From the NCBI RefSeq assembly GCF_014199255.1, contig NZ_JACIJF010000011.1, positions 44,699 to 108,698 of the forward strand: a DNA stretch of 64,000 nucleotides. The letters are read 5' to 3'. This document shows, piece after piece, positions 27,506 to 37,013 of this stretch. The notes under the pieces are model-generated. The model had not been told where the DNA came from and did not search any database. It saw nothing but the letters and a program-made list of their open reading frames with translations. Source of the DNA: Sphingomonas xinjiangensis (GTDB lineage Bacteria; Pseudomonadota; Alphaproteobacteria; Sphingomonadales; Sphingomonadaceae). Every line of letters starts with the position of its first letter. Position 1 is the stretch's first letter. Position numbers and translations under genes: made by a program.

Positions 27506-29659
27506 ATGGCTGACGTCGATCCATCCTTGAGCGCGGACCCTGCTGCCCCGGCCCCGGTTGCGGCGTCGGGACGGTCGCGCCGGGCGATGGGCACGCCCCT
27601 GGCGTCGGTCCTTTCGGTGCTGGCAACGGTACTCGGCCTGCTGGTGCTCGCCTGGACGATCCTGTTCGTCAGCAAGGGCCGCTTTCTCAAGCACACGTTT
27701 GAACGCATCGCATCGGCGCAGAGCGGGCGCGAGGTGAAGGTCGCGGGCGACTTCCAGCTCTATTTCGCGCCGATCAACGTCAAGTTCCTGGCCCAGCGAA
27801 TCACGGTGTCCAATCCTGCCTGGGCGGGCAGCGGCAACTTCTTGTCGGCAGCGCTAGTCGACAGTCGCATTTCGACCTGGAGTCTGGTCACTCACAAATA
27901 CCGGTTCAACTGGCTAAGCCTGCAGGACGGCCGCTTCGACCTGCAATGGGACAAGGCCGGGCGGCGCAACACCTGGACGTTCAAATCGGGCAAGGAAGGC
28001 GGCGATCCGTTCGAGCTGCCGGCGATCCGGCGCGGCATCGTCCAGGGTACGCAGTTGCGCTATCTCGATCCCCGGATGCGGATCGAAGCCGCGATCCGCG
28101 TCCACACAGTGGAAGCCCGCGACACGCGCGTGGACAACAGCATCCGCTTTGACGGCAACGGCACCGCGCACGGCACTCGCTTCACCATGTCGGGATCGCT
28201 GCTGTCGCCCAACGAAACGGTGGCTGGCGGCGAGAACAAGCTTCAGCTTCATGCCGAGGCGGTACGCACCAGCGTCGCCATCTCCGGCACCCTGCCGGGC
28301 GCCACGGAAATCGAAGGCGCCGACCTGCGCATGCGCATGCGCGGGCGCAACCTTGCCGACATCTTCCTGATGTTCGGCATCGCCGTGCCGGACACGCGCC
28401 GCTACGGCATGACCTCTGCGCTGACCAAGCGCGGCGACGAGTGGCGCTTCACCGGCATGCGCGGCCGCTTTGGCGACAGCGACCTTCGCGGGCGCTTTAC
28501 CGTCAAGATGACCGAGCCGCGTTTGCTGCTGACCGCGGACCTCGCCACGCGCACGCTCGACATCATCGATGCCGCGCCGTTCATCGGCTACAATCCCGAC
28601 CTGATCGAGGCGAAGGGCGGTTCGGGCACCATCCAGCAGGTCGGCGGCGCCCCGCGCATCCTGCCCGACGCGCCGCTGCGTATCGAAGCGCTCAAGAATT
28701 TCGACGCTCGGGTGAAGTGGAACGTGGCCCGCGTCCGTGCGAACAAGCTGCCAATGTCGAACATCGAGCTGGGCCTCAGCCTCGACAACCGGCTGCTGAA
28801 GCTGAGCCCGCTGAATTTCAGCCTGGCGCGCGGGACCGTCCATTCGGACATCACCATCAACGCGCGGCGCGAGCCGGTCTTTACCAACTATGACATCCGC
28901 CTGTCGCCGACGCCGATGGGCGTGCTGCTCGCCGGATTTGGCGTCGAGGAAGCGGGCACCAGCGGCACCGTCAAGGCGCGGGTGAAGATGACCGGCACCG
29001 GCAACAGCGTGCGCGATTCGCTGGCCAATTCGAACGGCCGTATCGCGATCATCCTGCCCAAGGGCAGCTTCTGGACGCGCAACATCCAGCTGTCCGAAAT
29101 CGACGTCGGCACGTTCGTGCAGAAGATGTTCGAGAAGAAGCTGAAGGAGCCGGTGCAGATCAATTGCGGGCTGCTGGGCTTCACCGTGCGCAACGGCGTG
29201 GCGGCGGCCGATCCGATCCTAATCGACACCAGCAAGAACGTGATGCTGGGGCGCGGCGGCTTTTCGTTCAAGAACGAGACGCTGGATCTCGCCTTCCGCG
29301 CCGACAGCAAGAAGTTCAGCCTGTTCGCAGGCCAGTCTCCCGTCGGGATCGGCGGCTATTTCTCGCAACCTTCGATCAACGTGATCACGCCCGAATTGCT
29401 GGCGCGGGCGGGCGTGGGCCTGGGCCTGGCCGTCGTTGCCAGCCCAGTCGCAGCGGTGGTGGCGTTTGTGGATCCAGGCGACGCCAAGGGCGCGGCCTGC
29501 GGTCCGGTACTCGCGGGCGCCACCGCGCGGGCGCAGCGCGACAAGGATGGCCGCCCCCGCGACGATGTAGGCAAGGGGACCACGGCAAAGTCGGAGGACG
29601 GCAAGCGCAGCAAAAGCGAGCGCAAGGAACAGCGCAAGAAGTTCCTCGGCATCTTCTGA
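27506..29659 (+). CDS. AsmA family protein
   Basis: This is a 717-residue envelope protein. A cytoplasmic N terminus of about 30 residues precedes one membrane span (VLSVLATVLGLLVLAWTILF), then the AsmA N-terminal domain and a C-terminal AsmA-like repeat region (about residues 430-630). The tail is charged and lysine-rich. AsmA-type proteins are bridge-like or anchored proteins thought to assist phospholipid transport between membranes. The single N-terminal anchor and long beta-rich periplasmic part fit this. It is divergent from rpmI and converges with hisN, whose stop is 22 bases away. Confidence 0.87.
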   Translation: MADVDPSLSADPAAPAPVAASGRSRRAMGTPLASVLSVLATVLGLLVLAWTILFVSKGRFLKHTFERIASAQSGREVKVAGDFQLYFAPINVKFLAQRITVSNPAWAGSGNFLSAALVDSRISTWSLVTHKYRFNWLSLQDGRFDLQWDKAGRRNTWTFKSGKEGGDPFELPAIRRGIVQGTQLRYLDPRMRIEAAIRVHTVEARDTRVDNSIRFDGNGTAHGTRFTMSGSLLSPNETVAGGENKLQLHAEAVRTSVAISGTLPGATEIEGADLRMRMRGRNLADIFLMFGIAVPDTRRYGMTSALTKRGDEWRFTGMRGRFGDSDLRGRFTVKMTEPRLLLTADLATRTLDIIDAAPFIGYNPDLIEAKGGSGTIQQVGGAPRILPDAPLRIEALKNFDARVKWNVARVRANKLPMSNIELGLSLDNRLLKLSPLNFSLARGTVHSDITINARREPVFTNYDIRLSPTPMGVLLAGFGVEEAGTSGTVKARVKMTGTGNSVRDSLANSNGRIAIILPKGSFWTRNIQLSEIDVGTFVQKMFEKKLKEPVQINCGLLGFTVRNGVAAADPILIDTSKNVMLGRGGFSFKNETLDLAFRADSKKFSLFAGQSPVGIGGYFSQPSINVITPELLARAGVGLGLAVVASPVAAVVAFVDPGDAKGAACGPVLAGATARAQRDKDGRPRDDVGKGTTAKSEDGKRSKSERKEQRKKFLGIF

Positions 29660-29681
29660 GCCGAGGACAGGCTGGCGGCGA

Positions 29682-30467
29682 TCAGTGCCCGCCGCGGCAG
29701 GCGAGCGCTTCCAATATCTCTTCCACCCGCGCCGGATCGCCTGCCGCGATCACTTCGCCGTTGCTGCCGGCATGCAGCGGGTCGCCCTGCCAGTCGCACA
29801 TACGGCCTCCGGCACCTTCCACCACCGGCACCAGCGCGGCGAAATCGTGGAGCTTGAGCCCGGCTTCGACCACCACGTCCATCCAGCCGCTGGCGACGCA
29901 ACCATAGGCATAGCAGTCACCGCCGAGCACCGTGCTCATCACTTCGGCGTCGAGATGCTCGAAGGCGTGGAGCTGGTCGTCGGTGAATAGCGCGGGCGAG
30001 GTGGTGCCGAGGATCGCCTGGTTCAGCTCGCGGCAGCGGCGCGTGGTCGCCGGCTTGCCGTTGAACAGAGTCGGGCGGCCCATGACTCCGAGCCAGCGTT
30101 CGCCGATGATCGGCTGGTCGATGATTCCGAGCAGCGGCCAGCCGTCTTCGATCAAGGCGATCAAGGTGCCAAACGTTGCGCGGCCGGAGATGAAGGCACG
30201 GGTGCCGTCGATGGGATCCAGCACCCATTGCCGCGCGCTGGTGCCTTCGCGGACGCCGAATTCCTCGCCGATGATGCCATCCATGGGCCGTTCAGCGATG
30301 ATAAGTTTGCGCATCGCCTCTTCAGCCTCGCGATCGGCGAGGGTGACGGGGGACTGATCCTCCTTGGCCTCCAGGCCATGTTCGGCGCGGAAACGGGGGC
30401 GGATCGCCGCGCCGGCCGCATCGGCGAGGCGGTTGGCGAGGGCGATGTCGGTTTGAGTCACGGGCAT
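29682..30467 (-). CDS. hisN: Inositol monophosphatase family phosphatase, likely histidinol-phosphatase HisN
   Basis: This is a 261-residue Mg-dependent phosphatase. The metal motifs are GEEFG (E68, E69), DPIDGT (D84, D87) and a late LKLHDFAALVPVVEGAGG carrying the third aspartate. The WVLDPIDGTRAFISG wording and overall length fit the HisN branch, which removes phosphate from histidinol phosphate in histidine synthesis in alphaproteobacteria and actinobacteria. The distinction from generic inositol monophosphatase rests on that wording. No other his genes are in the window. Confidence 0.85.
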   Translation of the reverse strand: MPVTQTDIALANRLADAAGAAIRPRFRAEHGLEAKEDQSPVTLADREAEEAMRKLIIAERPMDGIIGEEFGVREGTSARQWVLDPIDGTRAFISGRATFGTLIALIEDGWPLLGIIDQPIIGERWLGVMGRPTLFNGKPATTRRCRELNQAILGTTSPALFTDDQLHAFEHLDAEVMSTVLGGDCYAYGCVASGWMDVVVEAGLKLHDFAALVPVVEGAGGRMCDWQGDPLHAGSNGEVIAAGDPARVEEILEALACRGGH

Positions 30468-30532
30468 GTCCCTGCCCTAGCCAGCCGATTTTGACTCGCC
30501 AAGGTCACAAAGCGCTGCCAGTCCTTGCGGCG

Positions 30533-31591
30533 ATGCGCCCGATGCTTGTCCTTGCCGGCCTGATTGCCACAACCCCTGCCCTTGCCCAGGTGCGTGCCGT
30601 GCCGGCGCAGCCCGAGTCCGAGCAGGCGGCACTGCGCGGGGTGGAAGTGTTCCTCCTCAACGAGACCGCCACACCGGTCAGCGACGCCGGCCCGCGCCAG
30701 CTGGAAGTCACCGCGGCGGACGGGAGCCGCCTGGTGCTCGAGCGCGCGCCCGGGCCCACCCGCACGATCGCCCCGAGAGCCTTTGCCAAGGTGCGCTATA
30801 TCCCGGTGAGCGTCGCGTCGGTGGTCGTCCCGCCATCGGGCCAACATCCCGCTGCGACACTGCCGGACGGCGAGACGGTGGTGCAGAGCTCGACCGGTTC
30901 TTCGTCGGCGTTCGCCGATCGGTTCGAGCCGCACGAGCCGGTTTATGGCGCGTTCGGCTTTGGCGATTCGGGGGCCAAGCTTCAGCTCAGCCTGGGCTTC
31001 CGCCCCTTTGCCGAGGATGCGCCGGCCAAGCTGGGCAATCTGCGCTTCGCTTATACCCAGACGATGTTCTGGGCGATCGAGGAGCCGTCGGGGCCCTTCC
31101 GCTCCACCATCTACAGCCCCGAAGTCTATGCCGACAGCGCGCTGGACGACACAACGCGCGTGGCGATCGGCTGGCGGCACGATTCGAACGGGCGCGGCGA
31201 TCCGGACTCGGTGGACCTCAACCGCATCTTCGCGCGGGTGGAGAAGCAGTTCGACCTGGGCGGCGACTGGCGGCTGGATGTGGCGCCAATGGCGTGGTTC
31301 TATGTCGGCCCGCAGCGCGCCGCGCAGGATGTGCCGGATTATTATGGCTACACCTCGCTGAGTGCGTCGATCCAGCAAAAGGACGGTTTCAAGCTGTCGC
31401 TGACCGGGCGCGGCAATGTCGAAACCGGCAAGGCCTCGGCCGAGCTGTTCGCGTCCTATCCGCTGGCCCGGCTGGGCGGCGGGATCGGCTTCTACCTGTT
31501 CGGCCAGGCCTTTGCCGGGCATGCAGAAACGCTGGACGACTATCGCCGCAGCGATACGCATGCCAGGATCGGCATCGCACTGACTCGATAA
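30533..31591 (+). CDS. pldA: Outer membrane phospholipase A
   Basis: This is a secreted beta-barrel enzyme of about 352 residues. A signal peptide (cleavage near TTPALA, residue 20) is followed by an extra N-terminal beta domain of about 110 residues. The barrel carries the active-site motif WRHDSNGRG with H216 and S218, as in OMPLA. OMPLA hydrolyses phospholipids that reach the outer leaflet. A TTG at 30491 would add fourteen residues; I prefer the ATG at 30533 because the signal peptide begins there. The peroxiredoxin gene follows after 24 bases and may be co-transcribed. Confidence 0.85.
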   Translation: MRPMLVLAGLIATTPALAQVRAVPAQPESEQAALRGVEVFLLNETATPVSDAGPRQLEVTAADGSRLVLERAPGPTRTIAPRAFAKVRYIPVSVASVVVPPSGQHPAATLPDGETVVQSSTGSSSAFADRFEPHEPVYGAFGFGDSGAKLQLSLGFRPFAEDAPAKLGNLRFAYTQTMFWAIEEPSGPFRSTIYSPEVYADSALDDTTRVAIGWRHDSNGRGDPDSVDLNRIFARVEKQFDLGGDWRLDVAPMAWFYVGPQRAAQDVPDYYGYTSLSASIQQKDGFKLSLTGRGNVETGKASAELFASYPLARLGGGIGFYLFGQAFAGHAETLDDYRRSDTHARIGIALTR

Positions 31592-31615
31592 GATCGGCCC
31601 AAGGAGACTCTATTT

Positions 31616-32161
31616 ATGCGCACGCGCCTGCTGCTCGCCGCTCTTCTGCTCCCCTTGTCCGTGCCGATCGAGGCCGCGCTCGCACCCGGCGCGACCGCGC
31701 CCGATTTCAGCGCCAATGGCGCGGTTGCCGGCAAACCGACCAGCATCCATCTGGCGGCTGCGCTGAAGAAGGGCCCTGTGGTGCTGTATTTCTTCCCCGC
31801 CGCCTATACCGGAGGGTGCAATGCCGAAGCGCACGCCTTTGCCGAGGCGCTGCCCGACTTCACCAAGGCGGGTGCGACGGTGATCGGCATGACCGCGGGC
31901 AATGTCGACCAGTTGCAGAAATTCTCCGCCGAACATTGCGCGGGCAAGTTCGCGGTGGCGGCGGCGAGCCCGCAGGTGATTCGCGGCTATGACGTACTGC
32001 TCAAGAAGCCCGGCGGCAGCGGATCCGCCCTCACGACGCGCACCAGCTATGTCATCGCCCCCAATGGGCGCATCCTGTTCGCGCATAACGACATGAACCC
32101 GGCCGGCCATGTGCGGCTGACGCTGGAGGCGGTCCGCAAGTTTCGCCAGCAGCGCCGCTGA
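31616..32161 (+). CDS. Exported peroxiredoxin (AhpC/TSA, BCP-like)
   Basis: This is a 181-residue peroxiredoxin with the peroxidatic site PAAYTGGC (P61, T65, C68) and a second cysteine at C108 that could act as resolving residue. The first 21 residues form a signal peptide, so unlike classical BCP it should work outside the cytoplasm. Thiol peroxidases reduce H2O2 and lipid hydroperoxides; its place directly after phospholipase A suggests membrane-lipid damage control, which is inference. An AAGGAG site precedes the ATG. Confidence 0.85.
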   Translation: MRTRLLLAALLLPLSVPIEAALAPGATAPDFSANGAVAGKPTSIHLAAALKKGPVVLYFFPAAYTGGCNAEAHAFAEALPDFTKAGATVIGMTAGNVDQLQKFSAEHCAGKFAVAAASPQVIRGYDVLLKKPGGSGSALTTRTSYVIAPNGRILFAHNDMNPAGHVRLTLEAVRKFRQQRR

Positions 32162-32285
32162 TTGCCTGCAACAACCCGCAGGCGGCCGCTCACCAGATTT
32201 TAGCGATTGCAGGCTATCACGCCAAGCAAGAGAGATATGCGGTCGGGACCGCAAAGAAGCCGGTATACGGTAGGGGTTTCGAACT

Positions 32286-33314
32286 ATGGCCAGAGCGATG
32301 GCCGTGCAAAGGACCGAGGAAGCGGAGACCGCCAGCCTGTTTGACCGCATAGGAGCATTCCTGTGCGATCACCGGCTGGACGCCACGCCCCACAACTACG
32401 CCTTCGCTTATTATCTGATCAGCGAGCCCAAGAGCCCGGTGGCACGTGCCGTGGAGGCACTCACCGATGGCGGAGTGCGACTGACCCAGCCCGAAGTGGA
32501 TGCGATGAACCTGGAGGTTCAAGCGCTCGGCAAGCCCGGAGCGGCAAAGAAGGTGGACGGGCTGGTCGCGCAGACTCAGATGCAGGTTGAAGGATTCGCC
32601 GACATGGTGATCGCGATGCGTGCAGAGACGGCTGATTTCGGCCGCGACCTGGCCGAAAGCGCGGCGGCGATGTCCCGATCCACGGATCGCGACGCGGGCA
32701 GCATCGCGGCGGCCCAACTCGCGCAAATCACCGCCACCATGATCGCGCGCGTTCGCACGGCCGAGGCCCGGCTGGAAACCGTTACCCGCGAAGCCAGCGA
32801 ACTGCGCGAAAAGCTGGAAGAAGCGCGTGACAATGCCCGCCGCGATCCACTGACCGACCTTCCTAACCGCCGGGCGTTCGAAGAAGCCTATGCCGCGCAG
32901 GCGGCGGCCGGCGCTACGCTGTGCGTCGCAGTGTGCGACGTCGACCATTTCAAGTCGGTCAATGACCGGTTCGGCCATGCCGTGGGCGATCGCGTGCTCA
33001 AGGCGATCGGCGAGGCGTTGTGCCAGAGCTGCCCGCAGCATCTGGTGGCGCGCTATGGCGGCGAGGAGTTCGCGATCCTGTTCACCGGCGTGGGCGTGAA
33101 AGACGCGCGCAAGCTGATGGAAGCGGCGCTCGTGATGGTTTCGACCAAGCGGTATCGGCTTCGCGAGAGCGACGCCCCGCTTGGCGCGATCACTTTTTCG
33201 GCGGGGCTGACGCATGCCGACAATGACGAACTGCTCGGCACCGCCTTTCATCGCGCCGACCGGCTATTGTACGCGGCGAAATCAGCGGGCCGGAACCGGC
33301 TGTTCATGGGCTGA
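32286..33314 (+). CDS. GGDEF domain protein, probable diguanylate cyclase
   Basis: This is a 342-residue soluble protein. An N-terminal helical region of about 160 residues, with heptad-like stretches near 120-175, acts as an input/dimerisation part. A GGDEF domain follows, beginning at RRDPLTDLPNRRAF and holding the active-site loop GGEEF at residues 258-262. An intact loop suggests synthesis of cyclic di-GMP. There is no RxxD immediately before the loop that would show product inhibition. A second ATG at 32298 is possible. No recognisable sensory domain is present. Confidence 0.88.
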   Translation: MARAMAVQRTEEAETASLFDRIGAFLCDHRLDATPHNYAFAYYLISEPKSPVARAVEALTDGGVRLTQPEVDAMNLEVQALGKPGAAKKVDGLVAQTQMQVEGFADMVIAMRAETADFGRDLAESAAAMSRSTDRDAGSIAAAQLAQITATMIARVRTAEARLETVTREASELREKLEEARDNARRDPLTDLPNRRAFEEAYAAQAAAGATLCVAVCDVDHFKSVNDRFGHAVGDRVLKAIGEALCQSCPQHLVARYGGEEFAILFTGVGVKDARKLMEAALVMVSTKRYRLRESDAPLGAITFSAGLTHADNDELLGTAFHRADRLLYAAKSAGRNRLFMG

Positions 33315-33433
33315 GCGCAATGACCGCTCCGGTCGCGCGATAAAGTGGTGCAAATCACCAAGTCTCAGCGCGATTAACGCCAATGTTAAAGCTGGCTGAA
33401 ACACGATCATCGCGACTTCAATGACTTAGCCGG

Positions 33434-33450
33434 TTGGCACGCTCCCTGCA
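33434..33450 (+). promoter_or_regulatory. Sigma54-type -24/-12 promoter
   Basis: TTGGCACGCTCCCTGCA has the invariant GG (33436-33437) and GC (33448-33449) exactly ten bases apart and a near-consensus TTGGCAC -24 box. It is the only promoter in the gap, and transcription would start at about 33461, some 50 bases before a small membrane-protein ORF. An inverted repeat TTAACGCCAATGTTAA lies 45 bases upstream (33374-33389) and could bind an activator. Confidence 0.65.
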
Positions 33451-33509
33451 AAGTATGTGGCATCGGCAGCCGAATGGTTCGGATAGCCGAAGACCCAGGG
33501 AGTTTCACC

Positions 33510-33617
33510 ATGACCGCACGCCTCGACTCGCTCCATCGCCCGGTTGCCGCTTTCGGCGCCCTCTTCTTCTCCGTCGCGCTGGTGGTCTTCTCGACCCCCG
33601 TCATTCCGATCGCCTGA
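33510..33617 (+). CDS. Small membrane protein, 35 residues (sigma54-linked)
   Basis: The ORF encodes a 35-residue peptide with a basic start (MTARLDSLHRP), one hydrophobic segment (FGALFFSVALVVF) and a short C-terminal tail ending PVIPIA. A CCAGGGAG ribosome site lies nine bases before the ATG. It follows a sigma54-type promoter and precedes a second small membrane ORF by 22 bases. I do not recognise the family. Its size and topology resemble regulatory or stress-response membrane peptides, but that is inference. Confidence 0.55.
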   Translation: MTARLDSLHRPVAAFGALFFSVALVVFSTPVIPIA

Positions 33618-33639
33618 TCAGATCAAGGGAGACATCGCC

Positions 33640-33735
33640 ATGCTGCGCAGCCTGATGATCGGCGCCGTATCGTTCGGCCTTACCGCCGTGACCATCCTAG
33701 CCACCGCCACCCAAGGTGCGCCCTTGCTGAGCTGA
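33640..33735 (+). CDS. Small membrane protein, 31 residues (second of pair)
   Basis: The ORF encodes 31 residues that are almost entirely hydrophobic (MLRSLMIGAVSFGLTAVTIL) and end in GAPLLS. An AAGGGAG site lies eight bases upstream of the ATG. It resembles the preceding 35-residue ORF in layout, with a basic start, one span and a proline near the end, so the two may be a duplicated pair. It is followed after 86 bases by a stress-type SDR gene that could belong to the same transcript. Confidence 0.5.
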   Translation: MLRSLMIGAVSFGLTAVTILATATQGAPLLS

Positions 33736-33821
33736 CCCCTGCTTCACCACGCAGGTTACTCTGCGGAACCACGGGCGTTCCGCGCCGGTTCTCTCGAGCA
33801 AACCCCTTCAGGAGTGAGCCG

Positions 33822-34679
33822 ATGCGTGAGACCGAGACGATCGAGATGATCCACGAGGATGCGCTGCCTGGACATGAGAGCGCCCTCGAACCCAAGCCGG
33901 AGTGGGAACCGCGCTATCCCGGCTCAGGCCGGCTTCAGGACAAGGTTGCCATCGTCACCGGCGCCGATAGCGGCATCGGCCGCGCAGTCGCGGCGCTTTA
34001 TGCCCGCGAAGGCGCGCATGTCGCTATTCTGTATCTGTGCGAGCATGACGACGCGCGGATGACCGCCGACATCGTCCGCGGCGAGGGCCGCGAGGCGCTG
34101 ACCATCGCCGGCGACGTCGGCGACAAGGGTTTCTGCGAAGGCGCGGTGGCGCAGGTGATCGAGAAGTTCGGGCGCATCGACGTGCTTGTAAACAATGCCG
34201 GCGAGCAGCACCCCGACAAGGACATCACCGACATCACCGAAGCGCAGCTCAAGCGCACCTTTCAGACCAACATCTTCGGGCAGTTCTTCATGGTGCAGGC
34301 CGCGATGCCGCATCTGAAGGAAGGCGCGGCGATCGTGAACTGCACGTCGGTCACCATGTATCAGGGCGAGCCCGAATTGCTCGACTATAGCTCGACCAAG
34401 GGCGCGATCACTGCCTTTACCCGCAGCTTGTCGATGAACCTGGTCAAGAAAGGCATCCGCGTGAACGCCGTCGCGCCCGGGCCGATCTGGACGCCGCTTA
34501 ACCCGATGGGCGGGGCGAGCCCGGACAAGCTGGAGAATTTCGGCGAGGACGTGCCGATGGGCCGTCCCGGGCAGCCCAACGAAGTGGCGCCGGCCTTTCT
34601 GTTCCTGGGGTGCGAGGATTCGAGCTACATGTCGGGCCAGGTGCTGCATCCCAATGGCGGGACGGTGGTGAACGGGTGA
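33822..34679 (+). CDS. SDR family oxidoreductase (general stress protein 39-like)
   Basis: This is a 285-residue short-chain dehydrogenase with an N-terminal extension of about 40 residues before the Rossmann motif TGADSGIG. It has NNAGEQH in place of the simple NNAG, a catalytic YSSTK, and a C-terminal YMSGQVLHPNGG. The NNAGEQ wording is typical of the YdaD/YhxC/Gsp39 branch, whose members are induced by general stress. A good AGGAGTGAG site precedes the ATG. It may be read from the sigma54-type promoter upstream together with the two small ORFs. Confidence 0.87.
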   Translation: MRETETIEMIHEDALPGHESALEPKPEWEPRYPGSGRLQDKVAIVTGADSGIGRAVAALYAREGAHVAILYLCEHDDARMTADIVRGEGREALTIAGDVGDKGFCEGAVAQVIEKFGRIDVLVNNAGEQHPDKDITDITEAQLKRTFQTNIFGQFFMVQAAMPHLKEGAAIVNCTSVTMYQGEPELLDYSSTKGAITAFTRSLSMNLVKKGIRVNAVAPGPIWTPLNPMGGASPDKLENFGEDVPMGRPGQPNEVAPAFLFLGCEDSSYMSGQVLHPNGGTVVNG

Positions 34680-34740
34680 GCTTTGGCGCGGGCTCAAGCT
34701 GCCCGCGTGCTCGAGAAACCTTCACCTGCTTGCGTTGCGG

Positions 34741-34870
34741 CAATCCTCCCCCGCAAGGGGGAGGTGGCATGCGCAGCATGACGCAGGGGGAGGAGACCAG
34801 CCACAAGTGAGCCGCTTACCTCCCCCTCCGTCGCTTTCAGCGCCACCTCCCCCTGGCGGGGGAGGAATCA
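34741..34870. repeat. Composite GC palindrome repeat, copy 2
   Basis: The CAATCCTCCCCCGCAAGGGG hairpin at the left and the CCACCTCCCCCTGGCGGGG hairpin at the right bracket a spacer with CAGCATGACGCAGGGG and CCCTCCGTCGC. Words, order and spacing match copy 1 at 26573-26697. It fills most of the gap between the convergent SDR and YbhB genes and ends seven bases before the YbhB stop. Confidence 0.65.
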
Positions 34871-34876
34871 CCAGCC

Positions 34877-35494
34877 TCACGCCGGCGCCGCTGCTCCGAC
34901 AAGACCGGTCGGCGCCGCTTCGCCGCGCGAATACGTGCCGGTGAGCAGGCCGGCGGCGAGCACGCGTCCAGCCATCGCTTCGATCATCGCGCCGCGACCC
35001 GGGTTGGTCGCCAGATCGGGACCCGGCCCGAGCGCGAACAACTGGAAAGCGTAGTAATGCGGCCCATGCCCGGTGGGCGGATCGGGTGGCAGCCAGCCTT
35101 CGCCGAGATAGCTGTTGCGGCCGACATCGCTGCCGCGAATGCTACCCTCGCCATCGGCGCGGATAGCGCCTTCCTTCAACTGACCCTCATGCGGGGGCAG
35201 GTTCCAGACGACGGCATGCACCAGCGGCTGCGGCGCGGGCGCATCGGGGTCCTCGACCAGCAGCGCCAGCCGCTCGGTGCCTTCGGGCACCCCGGTCCAG
35301 AACAGCGGCGGCGAAATGCCTTCGCCATCGGCGGTGAACCGCTCGGGTATGCGCGCGCCGTTGGCGAACGCCGTGCTCGCAAGATCGAGCGATTCGAAGC
35401 TTCCGAGTTCGGGATGGGCGATCGCCAGTTTTTCCGGGCCGGCGCGCAGGTTCTTCAATGCGCTGCCGAGCCAATGGGGAACGTGTTCGAGCAT
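34877..35494 (-). CDS. YbhB/YbcL family Raf kinase inhibitor-like protein
   Basis: This is a 205-residue cytoplasmic protein of the PEBP fold. The anion pocket is seen in PEDPDAP-type wording (LVEDPDAPAPQPLVHAVVW) and GPHYYAFQLFAL, both PEBP signatures. An N-terminal extension of about 50 residues precedes the fold. The biochemical role of bacterial YbhB proteins is not known. Its start at 35494 faces ccrM, across the region of DnaA boxes and GANTC sites. Seventy-nine upstream codons are open in frame but are non-homologous. Confidence 0.87.
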   Translation of the reverse strand: MLEHVPHWLGSALKNLRAGPEKLAIAHPELGSFESLDLASTAFANGARIPERFTADGEGISPPLFWTGVPEGTERLALLVEDPDAPAPQPLVHAVVWNLPPHEGQLKEGAIRADGEGSIRGSDVGRNSYLGEGWLPPDPPTGHGPHYYAFQLFALGPGPDLATNPGRGAMIEAMAGRVLAAGLLTGTYSRGEAAPTGLVGAAAPA

Positions 35495-35559
35495 GGCTTC
35501 CTCCAGGATCCACACCCTCAACCGATTCGGCGCGTGATTCGGTCCATAAGCGTACGAAA

Positions 35560-35568
35560 TGTGGATAA
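35560..35568 (-). promoter_or_regulatory. DnaA box 1 (TTATCCACA)
   Basis: The plus strand reads TGTGGATAA, a perfect match to the DnaA consensus on the minus strand. It is the most upstream of three identical boxes, 93 bases from the next. Confidence 0.6.
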
Positions 35569-35652
35569 GCATGTGGGCAAAGCCAGGAAAAGCGTGTCGA
35601 CCATTCCGTGGACCATGCGGCCCGGCCGGTCCTTCGTGATCGCCCCGCTGCC

Positions 35653-35661
35653 TGTGGATAA
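35653..35661 (-). promoter_or_regulatory. DnaA box 2 (TTATCCACA)
   Basis: A perfect DnaA box in the context GCCTGTGGATAACT. GAGTC methylation sites begin 12 and 21 bases after it. The same 14-base context recurs around box 3, so this may be a duplicated unit. Confidence 0.6.
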
Positions 35662-35706
35662 CTCCTGCGGGTGAGTCTTTTGAGTCACACCACCAGCGCT
35701 TGTGCC

Positions 35707-35715
35707 TGTGGATAA
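35707..35715 (-). promoter_or_regulatory. DnaA box 3 (TTATCCACA)
   Basis: A perfect DnaA box in the context GCCTGTGGATAACT, with a GACTC site seven bases after it. It lies about 144 bases before the ccrM start codon and in the same orientation as boxes 1 and 2. Confidence 0.6.
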
Positions 35716-35735
35716 CTTCTTGACTCAACATCTGA

Positions 35736-36989
<1,254 letters not shown>

Positions 36990-37013
36990 GGGCTGGCGAA
37001 GCGCTGGCGGAAC

